DNA of 64,000 nucleotides from assembly GCA_049614485.1 (NCBI GenBank), contig JBMZDR010000002.1, positions 145,664-209,663 on the forward strand, in the 5' to 3' direction. The stretch comes from GCA-2733415 sp049614485. Its GTDB lineage: Bacteria; Bacteroidota; Bacteroidia; Flavobacteriales; Flavobacteriaceae. Below are positions 1-7,719 of this stretch, piece by piece; positions within the stretch are counted from its first letter, which is position 1, and each line of letters begins with the position of its first letter. The position numbers and the translations under genes were made by a program. The notes below the pieces were generated by a model. That model saw only the letters and a program-made list of their open reading frames with translations, ran no database searches and was not told where the DNA came from.

Positions 1-1207
1 ACAATTCGTTAGCAACTTCTATATAACCATTTAAAATAGTTTTTTCATAGTCATAAACTGCTTGTAACTGTTTGCTATTTGCATTTTTGTATTCAGCTTT
101 TATAGCATTTCTATTAATTAAAGGACTTATGGCATCACCAACTAATGAATACACCAGTGATTCTGGTGTACTTGTTAAAAATTTAGTTTTAAACGCTTGC
201 AGCCCAATACCAGCTTTAATACCTACTGAAGGATAAAAGTTTGCTTTGGCAACTTTAACATTCAATTTTGCTGCTGCCAATTCATATTCCGCCTGTTTAA
301 TATCTGTACGATTAGCCAAAAGTTGAGCTGGAAGCCCTGTGTGAATGGCACCTATAGGTCGGTTTATAAAATTGTCTGAATCTCTATCTACCCTTTGAGG
401 GTAACGTCCTAACAGAAAATTAATCTTATTTTCTGTTTCAATAATACGTTGTTGAACGGCAAATTTATTACTCTGATTTTTAAACACTTCAGCTTCAAAA
501 CGTCTCACAGCCAACTGTGTAACTCTTGCTGCTTGCTTTTGAAGCTTAACCATTTTTAAAGCATTTTGCTGAATTTCTAAATTTTGTTTAATAATAATTA
601 AGTGGTTATCTAACGCTAAGAGCTCATAATAAGTACTTGCTATTTCTGAAACAATATTAGTGATCATAAAATTTTTACCTTCTATAGTACTGAGGTACTC
701 CAGAACTGCTGCTTTTTTTCCATTGCGGAGTTTTTTCCAAATATCCAATTCCCATGACGCCGAAAAACCAGCTGAAAAATTGGATAAAGGCTCAGGAAAT
801 TCCTCATTGTCATGAATATTTAAATTATGCTCTACAGCTCCATTTCTGGTATACTCACCTACTTTTTCAACTTCTGCTCCTGCATAAACATTCACAAAAG
901 GCAAGTACTCCCCTTTCCTAACTTTAATTTCATTATTAGCTCTTGCTACATGCTGTAACATAATATTAAGCTCTTGATTGTTAGTTAAAGCCGTATCAAT
1001 TAAGGCTATTAATGTTGCGTCTGAAAAGAAATCTTTCCAGTGCACAGTAGCAGTGTTAACGGTATCAGCCGTTTGATTATTATAGTGTTCAGGTACCGCT
1101 GTATTTTCTTCTCTAACTGCCTGTTGAGTTGGCACACAAGAATAAAACAACAACACTGAGAGTACTCCGAACACATACGTTTTTTTAATCCTCTTGATAT
1201 TATTCAT
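1..1207 (-). CDS. TolC/NodT-type outer-membrane efflux lipoprotein, partial (C-terminus beyond window)
   Basis: Third component of the RND pump encoded just upstream: an outer-membrane channel that exports what the inner-membrane pump delivers. The frame is open from the ATG at 1207 to the window edge (about 402 codons; the family is usually 450-480), so the C-terminus is missing. The N-terminus has a lipoprotein signal: a basic start, a hydrophobic stretch and a lipobox LFYSC near residue 20. The visible part ends in the helical repeat typical of the family (motif YEKTILNGYIEVANEL). The start overlaps the pump gene's stop by 8 bases (ATGAATAA), so the two are translationally coupled. Family assignment is firm; the substrate is unknown. 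Confidence 0.9.
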   Translation of the reverse strand, partial: MNNIKRIKKTYVFGVLSVLLFYSCVPTQQAVREENTAVPEHYNNQTADTVNTATVHWKDFFSDATLIALIDTALTNNQELNIMLQHVARANNEIKVRKGEYLPFVNVYAGAEVEKVGEYTRNGAVEHNLNIHDNEEFPEPLSNFSAGFSASWELDIWKKLRNGKKAAVLEYLSTIEGKNFMITNIVSEIASTYYELLALDNHLIIIKQNLEIQQNALKMVKLQKQAARVTQLAVRRFEAEVFKNQSNKFAVQQRIIETENKINFLLGRYPQRVDRDSDNFINRPIGAIHTGLPAQLLANRTDIKQAEYELAAAKLNVKVAKANFYPSVGIKAGIGLQAFKTKFLTSTPESLVYSLVGDAISPLINRNAIKAEYKNANSKQLQAVYDYEKTILNGYIEVANEL

Positions 1208-4200
1208 CTTTTTTACTTTTACGAAGTTTTTTAAACAATTTTGTTAGTTTATTAATGTTTTCAGCATTTGTTTTGCTTTGATTCTGACTTTCGCTTATTC
1301 TAATAATTTCTTCTGAAATAGGTTCGCTTACTTCGTCTCTTATTAAAGTTCTACCATCGCTCATTTTTGCAAATATGTAGTATAGTCCTGGAATAATTAA
1401 AACTCCGAAAACAGTTCCGATAAACATTCCTCCTAAAGCTGAACCTCCAATAGTTCTGTTACCTATTGCACCTGCTCCAGAAGCGATAACCAATGGTATT
1501 AACCCCGCTATAAAAGAAAATGACGTCATCAAAATTGGTCTGAATCGTTCTTTAGCTCCTTCAATGGCTGCTTCAAAAATTGTGGCGCCCTGACTTCGTT
1601 TTAACACCGCAAACTCTACAATTAACACCGCATTCTTACCAAGTAATCCTACCAGCATGATTATTCCTATTTGTGCATATACATCATTTGCTAGTCCCAT
1701 TAATTTTAAAAGTGCAAATGAACCATACACACCTACTGGTAGTGATAAAATAACAGCTAATGGCAGAATAAAACTTTCATATTGTGCTGCTAATACAAAG
1801 TAAACAAAGGCCAAAACAATAATAAAAATATATACTGATTCATTACCTCTTCTAGCTTCATCATAAGTCAGGCCTTCCCATGCCACATCATAACCTCTTG
1901 GTAATTCTTTAGCAGCAACTTCTTTTATTGCCTTAATAGCATCACCGCTTGTATACCCTGGTGCTGGCAACCCTCTTATGGCTGCAGAATTATATAAGTT
2001 ATAACGAGTAATTTCATTTGGGCCCAATTTTTTCTCAATACTCATGAATGCAGAATACGGCACCATTTCTCCTTCTTCATTTTTCACAAAAAGTTTTTCA
2101 AGGTCGGTTGGTAGACGTCTATATTCTGGTGCAGCCTGTGTATAAACTTTAAAAAATCTACCAAAACGAATAAACCCTTGTTCATATGTACTACCAATTA
2201 AAATATTCAAGTTTTCCATGGCTTTACCTATAGTAACGCCTTTTTGCATAGCTATTTTATTATTAATTTTCAGTTCATATTGTGGATAATTAGCTGAGAA
2301 AAATGTAAACAAACCTGTTAGCTCTTCTCGTTTAGATAAAGCTTCCATAAATTCATTATTTATTTTCTCAAAATGATGATAATCCGTTGAGTTTGTTTTA
2401 TCTAACAAACGCATAGCAAATCCTCCTGAAGACCCAAATCCGGGAACAGCTGGTGGTTCAAAATATTCTATAACAGCTCCCAAATCTTTAGTTTCTGCTT
2501 CTAATTCCTCCATTATTTCATGAACAGAATGCTGACGTTCAGACCAAGGTTTAAGGTTTATTAAACATGTTCCTGCATTTGAACCTCTACCTTCAGTCAT
2601 AATTTCATATCCCGCTAAAGAAGATACAGATTCAACACCTTCAGTTTCTTCACAAATTTTCTGAAGTCTTTTAGCCACTTCATTTGTACGTTCTAAAGTA
2701 GCACCAGGAGGGGTTTGAATAATAGCATATATCATTCCTTGGTCTTCATTAGGTATAAAACCTGCAGGAAGTGTTTTATTTGTGATAAATATTCCAGCAC
2801 AAAAAGCAATTAAAACACCAAAGGTTAAAGCGCGTCTTGCTACAATTTTATTAAGTACTTTTATGTACTTTCCTGTAAGTTTTTCAAACCCTTTGTTAAA
2901 CCAATCAATAAACTTATCAATAATTGATTTTTTTCTTTCTTTCCCATGGTTGTTTTTCAACATCATAGCACAAAGTACCGGGGTTAATGTTAATGCAACA
3001 ACGGCAGAAATTACAATAGAACCCGCCATTGTTATTGAAAACTGTCTGTAGAAAACTCCTACAGGGCCAGTCATAAAAGAAATAGGAACAAAAACTGAGA
3101 CCATAACTAAAGTAATTGCTAAAATAGCTCCTCCTATTTCACTTAATGCTGCCTTAGATGCCTGATATGGTGTCATGTGCTCTTGTTCCATTTTTAAATG
3201 AACAGCCTCTACTACTACAATGGCATCATCTACAACAATACCAATTGCTAACACCAATGCAAATAGTGTGATTAAGTTAATTGAGAGCCCAAATAACTGC
3301 ATTACAAAAAATGCACCTATCAAAGATACTGGCACGGCTATAATTGGAATTAATGTTGATCGTAAATCTCCTAAAAACAAGAATACTACTGCTGCTACAA
3401 GAATGAAGGCGTCTCTAAGAGTGTGTAATACTTGCTCTATGGATGCATCCAAGAAATTAGACACATCATAACTAATTTGAAAATCAACTTCCGGTGGCAA
3501 ATCAACTTCTAACTCAGCTAACTTCTCTTTCACTAAATTAATGACATCACTACCATTACTTCCAAACGTTTGTTTTAAGACTATTGAAGCAGAAGGTTTT
3601 CCATCAAGATTAGAATAAATATCAAAAAACTCACTTCCTAATTTAACCTCAGCAATGTCTGAAAGCTTTATAATTTCACCTTCTTTGTTGGCTTTAATTA
3701 TGATTTCATTATATTGTTCTGGTTCGTTATATCTGTTTTGATACGTAAGAACATATTCTAAGGATTGTGCTGTTTGTCCTGAGCTTCTACCTAAACGCCC
3801 TGGCCTTGCAAGAATACTTTGATCCTCCATGGCTTCTAAAACTTCTTCAGCGGAAATATTATAAGCACGCATACGGTCTGGTTTTAACCAAACACGCATG
3901 GCGTATTTTCTACTTCCTAAAATTTTAGCACTCGCAATACCTTTGATACGTTGAATTTCAGGGATTATTTTTGTGTATGCATAATTGTAAAGAAACTTTT
4001 CGTCATTATTTTTATTTGTACTTGAAAGGTTAACGTACATTAACATACTGGGTTGTATTGGTGTAATAATAACCCCTTCACGTTGCACCAACTCAGGTAG
4101 TAACGGCATTACTTGATCTACTCTGGTTTTCACCCTAACTACTGCTTCATTAGGATCTGTTCCAGGTTCAAATATAACACGCAAGGTTCCTTCTCCTGCA

Positions 4201-4451
4201 CTTGTGGCATCAGAAGCAATGTATCGCATATCTTGAACGCCATTGATGGCTGTTTCTAGCGGAATTAATGTTGAATTTACCAACACATCGGCACTTGAAC
4301 CAGGATAAGCTATAAAAATATTTACAGTTGTAGGTGCTATTTGTGGGAATTGAGATATAGGTAATTGCTTAATTGCAAGACCACCTACAAATAAGATCAT
4401 CACCGAAATGACTATAGCCAAGACGGGTCTTTTTATAAATTGTTTAAACAT
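1200..4451 (-). CDS. RND multidrug efflux pump, inner-membrane subunit (AcrB/HAE1 family)
   Basis: Proton-driven inner-membrane pump of a tripartite efflux system. It is 1083 aa, the full family length, with two repeats of six transmembrane segments each and large periplasmic loops. The first segment lies at residues 9-30. The proton-relay pair is visible in TM4 as the motif IGIVVDDAIVVVEA (about residues 400-415), which marks the drug-efflux HAE1 branch rather than the metal CusA branch. The C-terminal 45 residues are a charged cytoplasmic tail. The gene sits 24 bases after the adaptor gene and overlaps the outer-membrane channel gene by 8 bases, so this is one operon. No regulator is adjacent, and the substrate cannot be read from sequence. 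Confidence 0.96.
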   Translation of the reverse strand: MFKQFIKRPVLAIVISVMILFVGGLAIKQLPISQFPQIAPTTVNIFIAYPGSSADVLVNSTLIPLETAINGVQDMRYIASDATSAGEGTLRVIFEPGTDPNEAVVRVKTRVDQVMPLLPELVQREGVIITPIQPSMLMYVNLSSTNKNNDEKFLYNYAYTKIIPEIQRIKGIASAKILGSRKYAMRVWLKPDRMRAYNISAEEVLEAMEDQSILARPGRLGRSSGQTAQSLEYVLTYQNRYNEPEQYNEIIIKANKEGEIIKLSDIAEVKLGSEFFDIYSNLDGKPSASIVLKQTFGSNGSDVINLVKEKLAELEVDLPPEVDFQISYDVSNFLDASIEQVLHTLRDAFILVAAVVFLFLGDLRSTLIPIIAVPVSLIGAFFVMQLFGLSINLITLFALVLAIGIVVDDAIVVVEAVHLKMEQEHMTPYQASKAALSEIGGAILAITLVMVSVFVPISFMTGPVGVFYRQFSITMAGSIVISAVVALTLTPVLCAMMLKNNHGKERKKSIIDKFIDWFNKGFEKLTGKYIKVLNKIVARRALTFGVLIAFCAGIFITNKTLPAGFIPNEDQGMIYAIIQTPPGATLERTNEVAKRLQKICEETEGVESVSSLAGYEIMTEGRGSNAGTCLINLKPWSERQHSVHEIMEELEAETKDLGAVIEYFEPPAVPGFGSSGGFAMRLLDKTNSTDYHHFEKINNEFMEALSKREELTGLFTFFSANYPQYELKINNKIAMQKGVTIGKAMENLNILIGSTYEQGFIRFGRFFKVYTQAAPEYRRLPTDLEKLFVKNEEGEMVPYSAFMSIEKKLGPNEITRYNLYNSAAIRGLPAPGYTSGDAIKAIKEVAAKELPRGYDVAWEGLTYDEARRGNESVYIFIIVLAFVYFVLAAQYESFILPLAVILSLPVGVYGSFALLKLMGLANDVYAQIGIIMLVGLLGKNAVLIVEFAVLKRSQGATIFEAAIEGAKERFRPILMTSFSFIAGLIPLVIASGAGAIGNRTIGGSALGGMFIGTVFGVLIIPGLYYIFAKMSDGRTLIRDEVSEPISEEIIRISESQNQSKTNAENINKLTKLFKKLRKSKKDE

Positions 4452-4475
4452 GATGTTTGTAGATTAAATTAAGGA

Positions 4476-5567
4476 CTACTCTGCGTAAAGCGCTAAATTT
4501 GATAAAACTGTATTTGGATCTACCTTTTTGACATGTATCTTCTCCTGATTTTTAACCATTCTGATACCTTCAAGAAGTATATTATCTTTTTCAGACAATC
4601 CTTTATCTACAATAAATAAATGGGGTAATTCAGCCCCTATTATGATTTCTTTTTGATGAACGACATGGTTTTTATCAACCACAAATACATATGTTTTATC
4701 TAAGATTTCAAAAGTCGCTTTTTGTGGAATAATAACGGCATCTTTGTAAGGAACAGTCATTAAAACGCTTCCTGTTTCACCATGCCTTAGGATACCGTCT
4801 GGATTAGGAAAAGTTGCTCTAAAAGCAATATTTCCAGTTTCACTATTAAATTCTCCCTCAATAGTTTCTATAACACCTTCTTGATTATAACGTTTATTAT
4901 TTGCCATTAATAGCTCAACACCTTTGTTATTCTTTTTTTCTTCACTCATGATGTAATCTAAATATTCAACTTCTGGAACATTAAAATACACCCACATTTT
5001 ACTATTGTCAGACAAGGTTGTAAGTAATTCTCCTTCGTCTAAAAGACTTCCTTCTCTAGCCTCTAAATGATCCATAATACCATCAAAAGGGGCTTTTATA
5101 CTTGTAAAACCTAAATGTGTTTGAGCTAGTGAAACCTCTGCTTTGGCTTTTTCTAAATTGGCGTTTGCCATTGCCAACTCATTTGGTGACACCACGTTAC
5201 CATCTGCTAGTAACTGGGTGTTATTAAGTTCAATTTGCGCTGCTTTAGATTCAGCTTTTGCCTTTTGTAGTTCAGCCTGATAAATATTTGGCATAATCTG
5301 GAACATGGCTTGCCCCTTTTTAACGTGTTGCCCTTCATCTACTGAGATTTGTTCTAAATACCCCTTTTCTAGAGCTCTAACTTCTATGTGCCTGAATGCA
5401 TGAATTTGACTCACATAATCCTTAGTAATTGAAGTGTCTTTTTTAACAGGATTAGTTACTAGAAAGGTTGCTTTTTCGTGTTGTTGTTCTTTATGTTTTT
5501 CGCAGCTTATAAGACATAATAATAGAGCTAGTCCTGCGAAAACTGTAGTTTTCTTTATAATATTCAC
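4476..5567 (-). CDS. RND efflux periplasmic adaptor (membrane fusion protein), lipoprotein
   Basis: Periplasmic adaptor linking the inner-membrane pump to the outer-membrane channel. It is 363 aa. An N-terminal lipoprotein signal ends in lipobox LISC (Cys22). A lipoyl/barrel-sandwich half (around HIEVRALEKGYLEQISVDEG) is followed by an alpha-helical hairpin rich in Ala, Glu and Lys (residues about 100-150) and then the second lipoyl half (FTSIKAPFDGIMDHLEAREG). A beta-barrel and membrane-proximal domain complete it. This is the AcrA/MexA order. It is the first gene of the efflux operon, 132 bases after the preceding small gene. Confidence 0.95.
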   Translation of the reverse strand: MNIIKKTTVFAGLALLLCLISCEKHKEQQHEKATFLVTNPVKKDTSITKDYVSQIHAFRHIEVRALEKGYLEQISVDEGQHVKKGQAMFQIMPNIYQAELQKAKAESKAAQIELNNTQLLADGNVVSPNELAMANANLEKAKAEVSLAQTHLGFTSIKAPFDGIMDHLEAREGSLLDEGELLTTLSDNSKMWVYFNVPEVEYLDYIMSEEKKNNKGVELLMANNKRYNQEGVIETIEGEFNSETGNIAFRATFPNPDGILRHGETGSVLMTVPYKDAVIIPQKATFEILDKTYVFVVDKNHVVHQKEIIIGAELPHLFIVDKGLSEKDNILLEGIRMVKNQEKIHVKKVDPNTVLSNLALYAE

Positions 5568-5699
5568 TTGTAAAAGTATTTAATAAAATGATGTAATTAG
5601 TCATTGAACCTTTTGAAGATTCTACGCTTAAACTTCAATTGAAATTGTAAGCAATTAAATGAAACCCAGACCTAATTGAGTTAAGGTCTAGTTTTTATA

Positions 5700-6146
5700 T
5701 CAAATTATAAATACTTGGTAGCGTTGATGAAGCCTGACATTAGACTTATGAACAACTTTGTGTGGACGATGAATGTTTTTTTGAAGCTCATTAGAAAAGC
5801 TTTCAAATAACTGTGCAGTGCTGAAGGCTAATATTTTCCCTTCATTACTTAAAAATTTATACGGCGAAGGTGCTTTTTTTAAAGACACTTTCTTGTCTTC
5901 TGTTTCACTACCTTCAGCAATTTCACAAAACAAAAATGGGTTTTTATGTTGGTGATATGCTTCAGCTACTGTTTCATAAGCAGAAGTATTATCTGTAACA
6001 ACAGGAGAATTTTGTAATGTATTTTCACAAAACTCTAGTGTATCAAAACTTGAACTTGCATTAAATACATTTGCTTGTAAAGTTGCAAATGTATTTACTA
6101 ACAAAAGTGCTAGAAAGTACACGTATTTATTAAACATCATTTTCAT
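5700..6146 (-). CDS. Small secreted or periplasmic protein of unknown function
   Basis: Not recognised. About 148 aa from the ATG at 6146, which opens directly into a Sec-type signal peptide (MKMMFNKYVYFLALLLVNTF). An upstream in-frame ATG at 6185 would place 13 polar residues before the signal and is less likely; 6140 and 6137 are also possible starts. The mature part is hydrophilic, without transmembrane segments, and its C-terminus is very basic with several His and Arg. It precedes the efflux operon on the same strand by 132 bases, so it may be co-transcribed or may be an unrelated upstream gene. No domain is assigned. Confidence 0.6.
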   Translation of the reverse strand: MKMMFNKYVYFLALLLVNTFATLQANVFNASSSFDTLEFCENTLQNSPVVTDNTSAYETVAEAYHQHKNPFLFCEIAEGSETEDKKVSLKKAPSPYKFLSNEGKILAFSTAQLFESFSNELQKNIHRPHKVVHKSNVRLHQRYQVFII

Positions 6147-6314
6147 CTGTTTGACAAAATTATAGCAATTCATTATAACTACCAAAATGAATTACTATAA
6201 TTTTAGTTTAATAATCACACTTATTTTAATAACAAAACACAAGTCTATGTTCATGATTAAGAAAACTTTTGTTAAAATAAATACCTAAAATTTTTATTTG
6301 TTAGGATTCCTTAC

Positions 6315-6322
6315 TATCTTTG
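6315..6322 (+). promoter_or_regulatory. Flavobacterial -7 element TATCTTTG
   Basis: Exact match to the Bacteroidota -7 consensus TAnnTTTG, 38 bases before the ATG of the CPVC protein at 6360. The nearest upstream TTG (6298-6300) leaves only 14 bases of spacer, shorter than usual, so the -33 element is uncertain. Confidence 0.45.
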
Positions 6323-6359
6323 TAAGGCAATTTTGCATAACTTTATAAACAATTTAGAT

Positions 6360-6593
6360 ATGAGTAAGTCAATTTTTTATCACGCAGGATGTCCAGTTTG
6401 TATAAGCGCAGAACATGACATCATTAATTTGGTTGGAGCAGAAAACGTTGAAGTTGTAAACATTGGTGAGCAGAGAGCACGAATACTTGACGCTGAAAAA
6501 GCTGGTGTAAAATCTGTTCCAGCATTAGTAACACCAAACGGAAACACATTACACATTAATTTTGGTGCATCTATGGCTGATGTAAAAGGCTAA
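6360..6593 (+). CDS. Small thioredoxin-like protein with a CPVC active site
   Basis: A 77-aa thioredoxin-fold protein, much shorter than thioredoxin (about 105 aa) and close to glutaredoxin-like mini-proteins. It shows the redox motif CPVC at residues 11-14 right after the first beta-strand, and the cis-proline motif KSVPAL further on. There is no signal peptide, so it is cytoplasmic. The start is the ATG at 6360: an in-frame TTG at 6333 lies only 11 bases after a putative -7 element and is unlikely. It is the first of four same-strand genes (DUF2024, MarR-type regulator, PLP enzyme). The partner and exact redox role are not known. Confidence 0.85.
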   Translation: MSKSIFYHAGCPVCISAEHDIINLVGAENVEVVNIGEQRARILDAEKAGVKSVPALVTPNGNTLHINFGASMADVKG

Positions 6594-6704
6594 AACTGGT
6601 GTTTAGTGATTAGGGTTTTGAATTACCAACCAAAAAGCCCTAATCACTAAATTATAATAAATTCAAGTAAGGTATAAATAAGAATAAACAGAAAATATAA
6701 AAAA

Positions 6705-6968
6705 ATGAAAATTGCAGTTTGGGACACCTATGTAAAAAAAGAAGATAACAATGTCATGCATTTTGATATTTTAGTGCCAAGTACTATAACAGATGAACAA
6801 ACAATATATGGCTTTGGAAAAGAATACCTAAAAACCAAACCTTTTAAAACAGGGGTATTAACTTCAAATGAATGTCAATTTTGTCATATTGAAGAAGCTA
6901 CGAAAGATATCATATCATCAATTAATAAAATAGGATATTACATTATAGAAATGGAAAACTGTAGCTAA
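6705..6968 (+). CDS. DUF2024 family protein with a CxxCH motif
   Basis: An 87-aa protein matching the DUF2024 family in full: the N-terminal KIAVWDTYV, the VMHFDILVP strand, the YGFGKEYL segment, and near the C-terminus the motif ECQFCH (Cys57, Cys60, His61) with a last Cys at 86. The family's function is unknown. CxxCH resembles a c-type heme site, but there is no signal peptide and the gene neighbourhood is redox-related, so metal or thiol chemistry in the cytoplasm is the more likely use. It sits 111 bases after the CPVC protein and 54 before the regulator, on the same strand. Confidence 0.85.
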   Translation: MKIAVWDTYVKKEDNNVMHFDILVPSTITDEQTIYGFGKEYLKTKPFKTGVLTSNECQFCHIEEATKDIISSINKIGYYIIEMENCS

Positions 6969-6983
6969 TTTAATAAGGATAAC

Positions 6984-6991
6984 TAACTTTG
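6984..6991 (+). promoter_or_regulatory. Flavobacterial -7 element TAACTTTG before the MarR-type regulator
   Basis: Exact TAnnTTTG match 31 bases before the ATG at 7023. No TTG is present at the expected -33 distance, so the promoter is tentative. If real, the regulator has its own transcript in addition to any read-through from the two genes before it. Confidence 0.4.
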
Positions 6992-7022
6992 CTAAAAAAT
7001 CATTTTTTAACCGTAGAAAATT

Positions 7023-7640
7023 ATGAAGGAAAGTCCATTTAATCCATCTCATCAAGAAGAGGATGTTTCAAGTAAAATTGTAGCAGGGCTAGAGCGTATT
7101 TCTGAAGTCTTCAAAATTTTGTTATGGGAAAAAGCTAAAATAGTTGGTTTAAGTCCAATTCAAATTCAAATACTACTTTTTATAGCTTTTCATAAGCGAA
7201 ATTTATGTAACGTAAGCCATCTAGCAAAAGAGTTTAACGTAACTAAGCCTACTGTAAGTGATGCCGTAAAGGTTTTACATAAAAAAAGGCTTATTATAAA
7301 AGATTATTCATCAACAGATAGCCGCAGATATTCAATTTTATTATCAGACTTGGGGCATGATGTGGTCTCACAGTCATATGATTTCACAAACCCATTAAAA
7401 AATCAAATTAATCGTTTTTCAAAACTTGAATTAGATAGCCTATTCGGAACTATAAGTCAGCTTATTTACAAATTAAACAGTACTGGTATTTTAAGCGTTC
7501 AAAGAACATGCTATGGGTGTACCTTCTATGAAAAAAAAGAGGAGAATCATTATTGTAATTTATTACAAAAAAAGTTATTGAACAACGACATTAGAATTGA
7601 CTGTCCTGAATACATTAAAAACGATAGTATATTAAGTTGA
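7023..7640 (+). CDS. MarR-type winged-helix regulator with a C-terminal four-cysteine motif
   Basis: A 205-aa transcriptional regulator. Residues about 20-145 form a MarR-like winged helix: the recognition region is around HLAKEFNVTKPTVSDAVKVL and the wing contains the STDSRRYSI turn. Beyond the usual MarR length (about 150 aa), residues 160-195 carry Cys163, Cys166 (CYGC), Cys178 and Cys194 (DCPEY), spaced like a small zinc or iron-sulfur binding module. It probably controls the surrounding genes in response to a redox or thiol signal; that is inference from context. It lies between the DUF2024 gene and the PLP enzyme on the same strand. Confidence 0.85.
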   Translation: MKESPFNPSHQEEDVSSKIVAGLERISEVFKILLWEKAKIVGLSPIQIQILLFIAFHKRNLCNVSHLAKEFNVTKPTVSDAVKVLHKKRLIIKDYSSTDSRRYSILLSDLGHDVVSQSYDFTNPLKNQINRFSKLELDSLFGTISQLIYKLNSTGILSVQRTCYGCTFYEKKEENHYCNLLQKKLLNNDIRIDCPEYIKNDSILS

Positions 7641-7719
7641 TAAAAATAATCCAAAAGCATAACACTTTTAAAATACCTCAATTTAATGTAAGTTCGCAAC
7701 AAATATCAAGGTGTCAATT

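Noticed and set aside
2782..3471. Plus-strand frames inside the RND pump gene
   Set aside because: Antisense shadows of a firmly identified gene.
6705..6968. DUF2024 protein as a c-type cytochrome because of CxxCH
   Set aside because: No signal peptide and a conserved family outside cytochromes; haem attachment takes place outside the cytoplasm.
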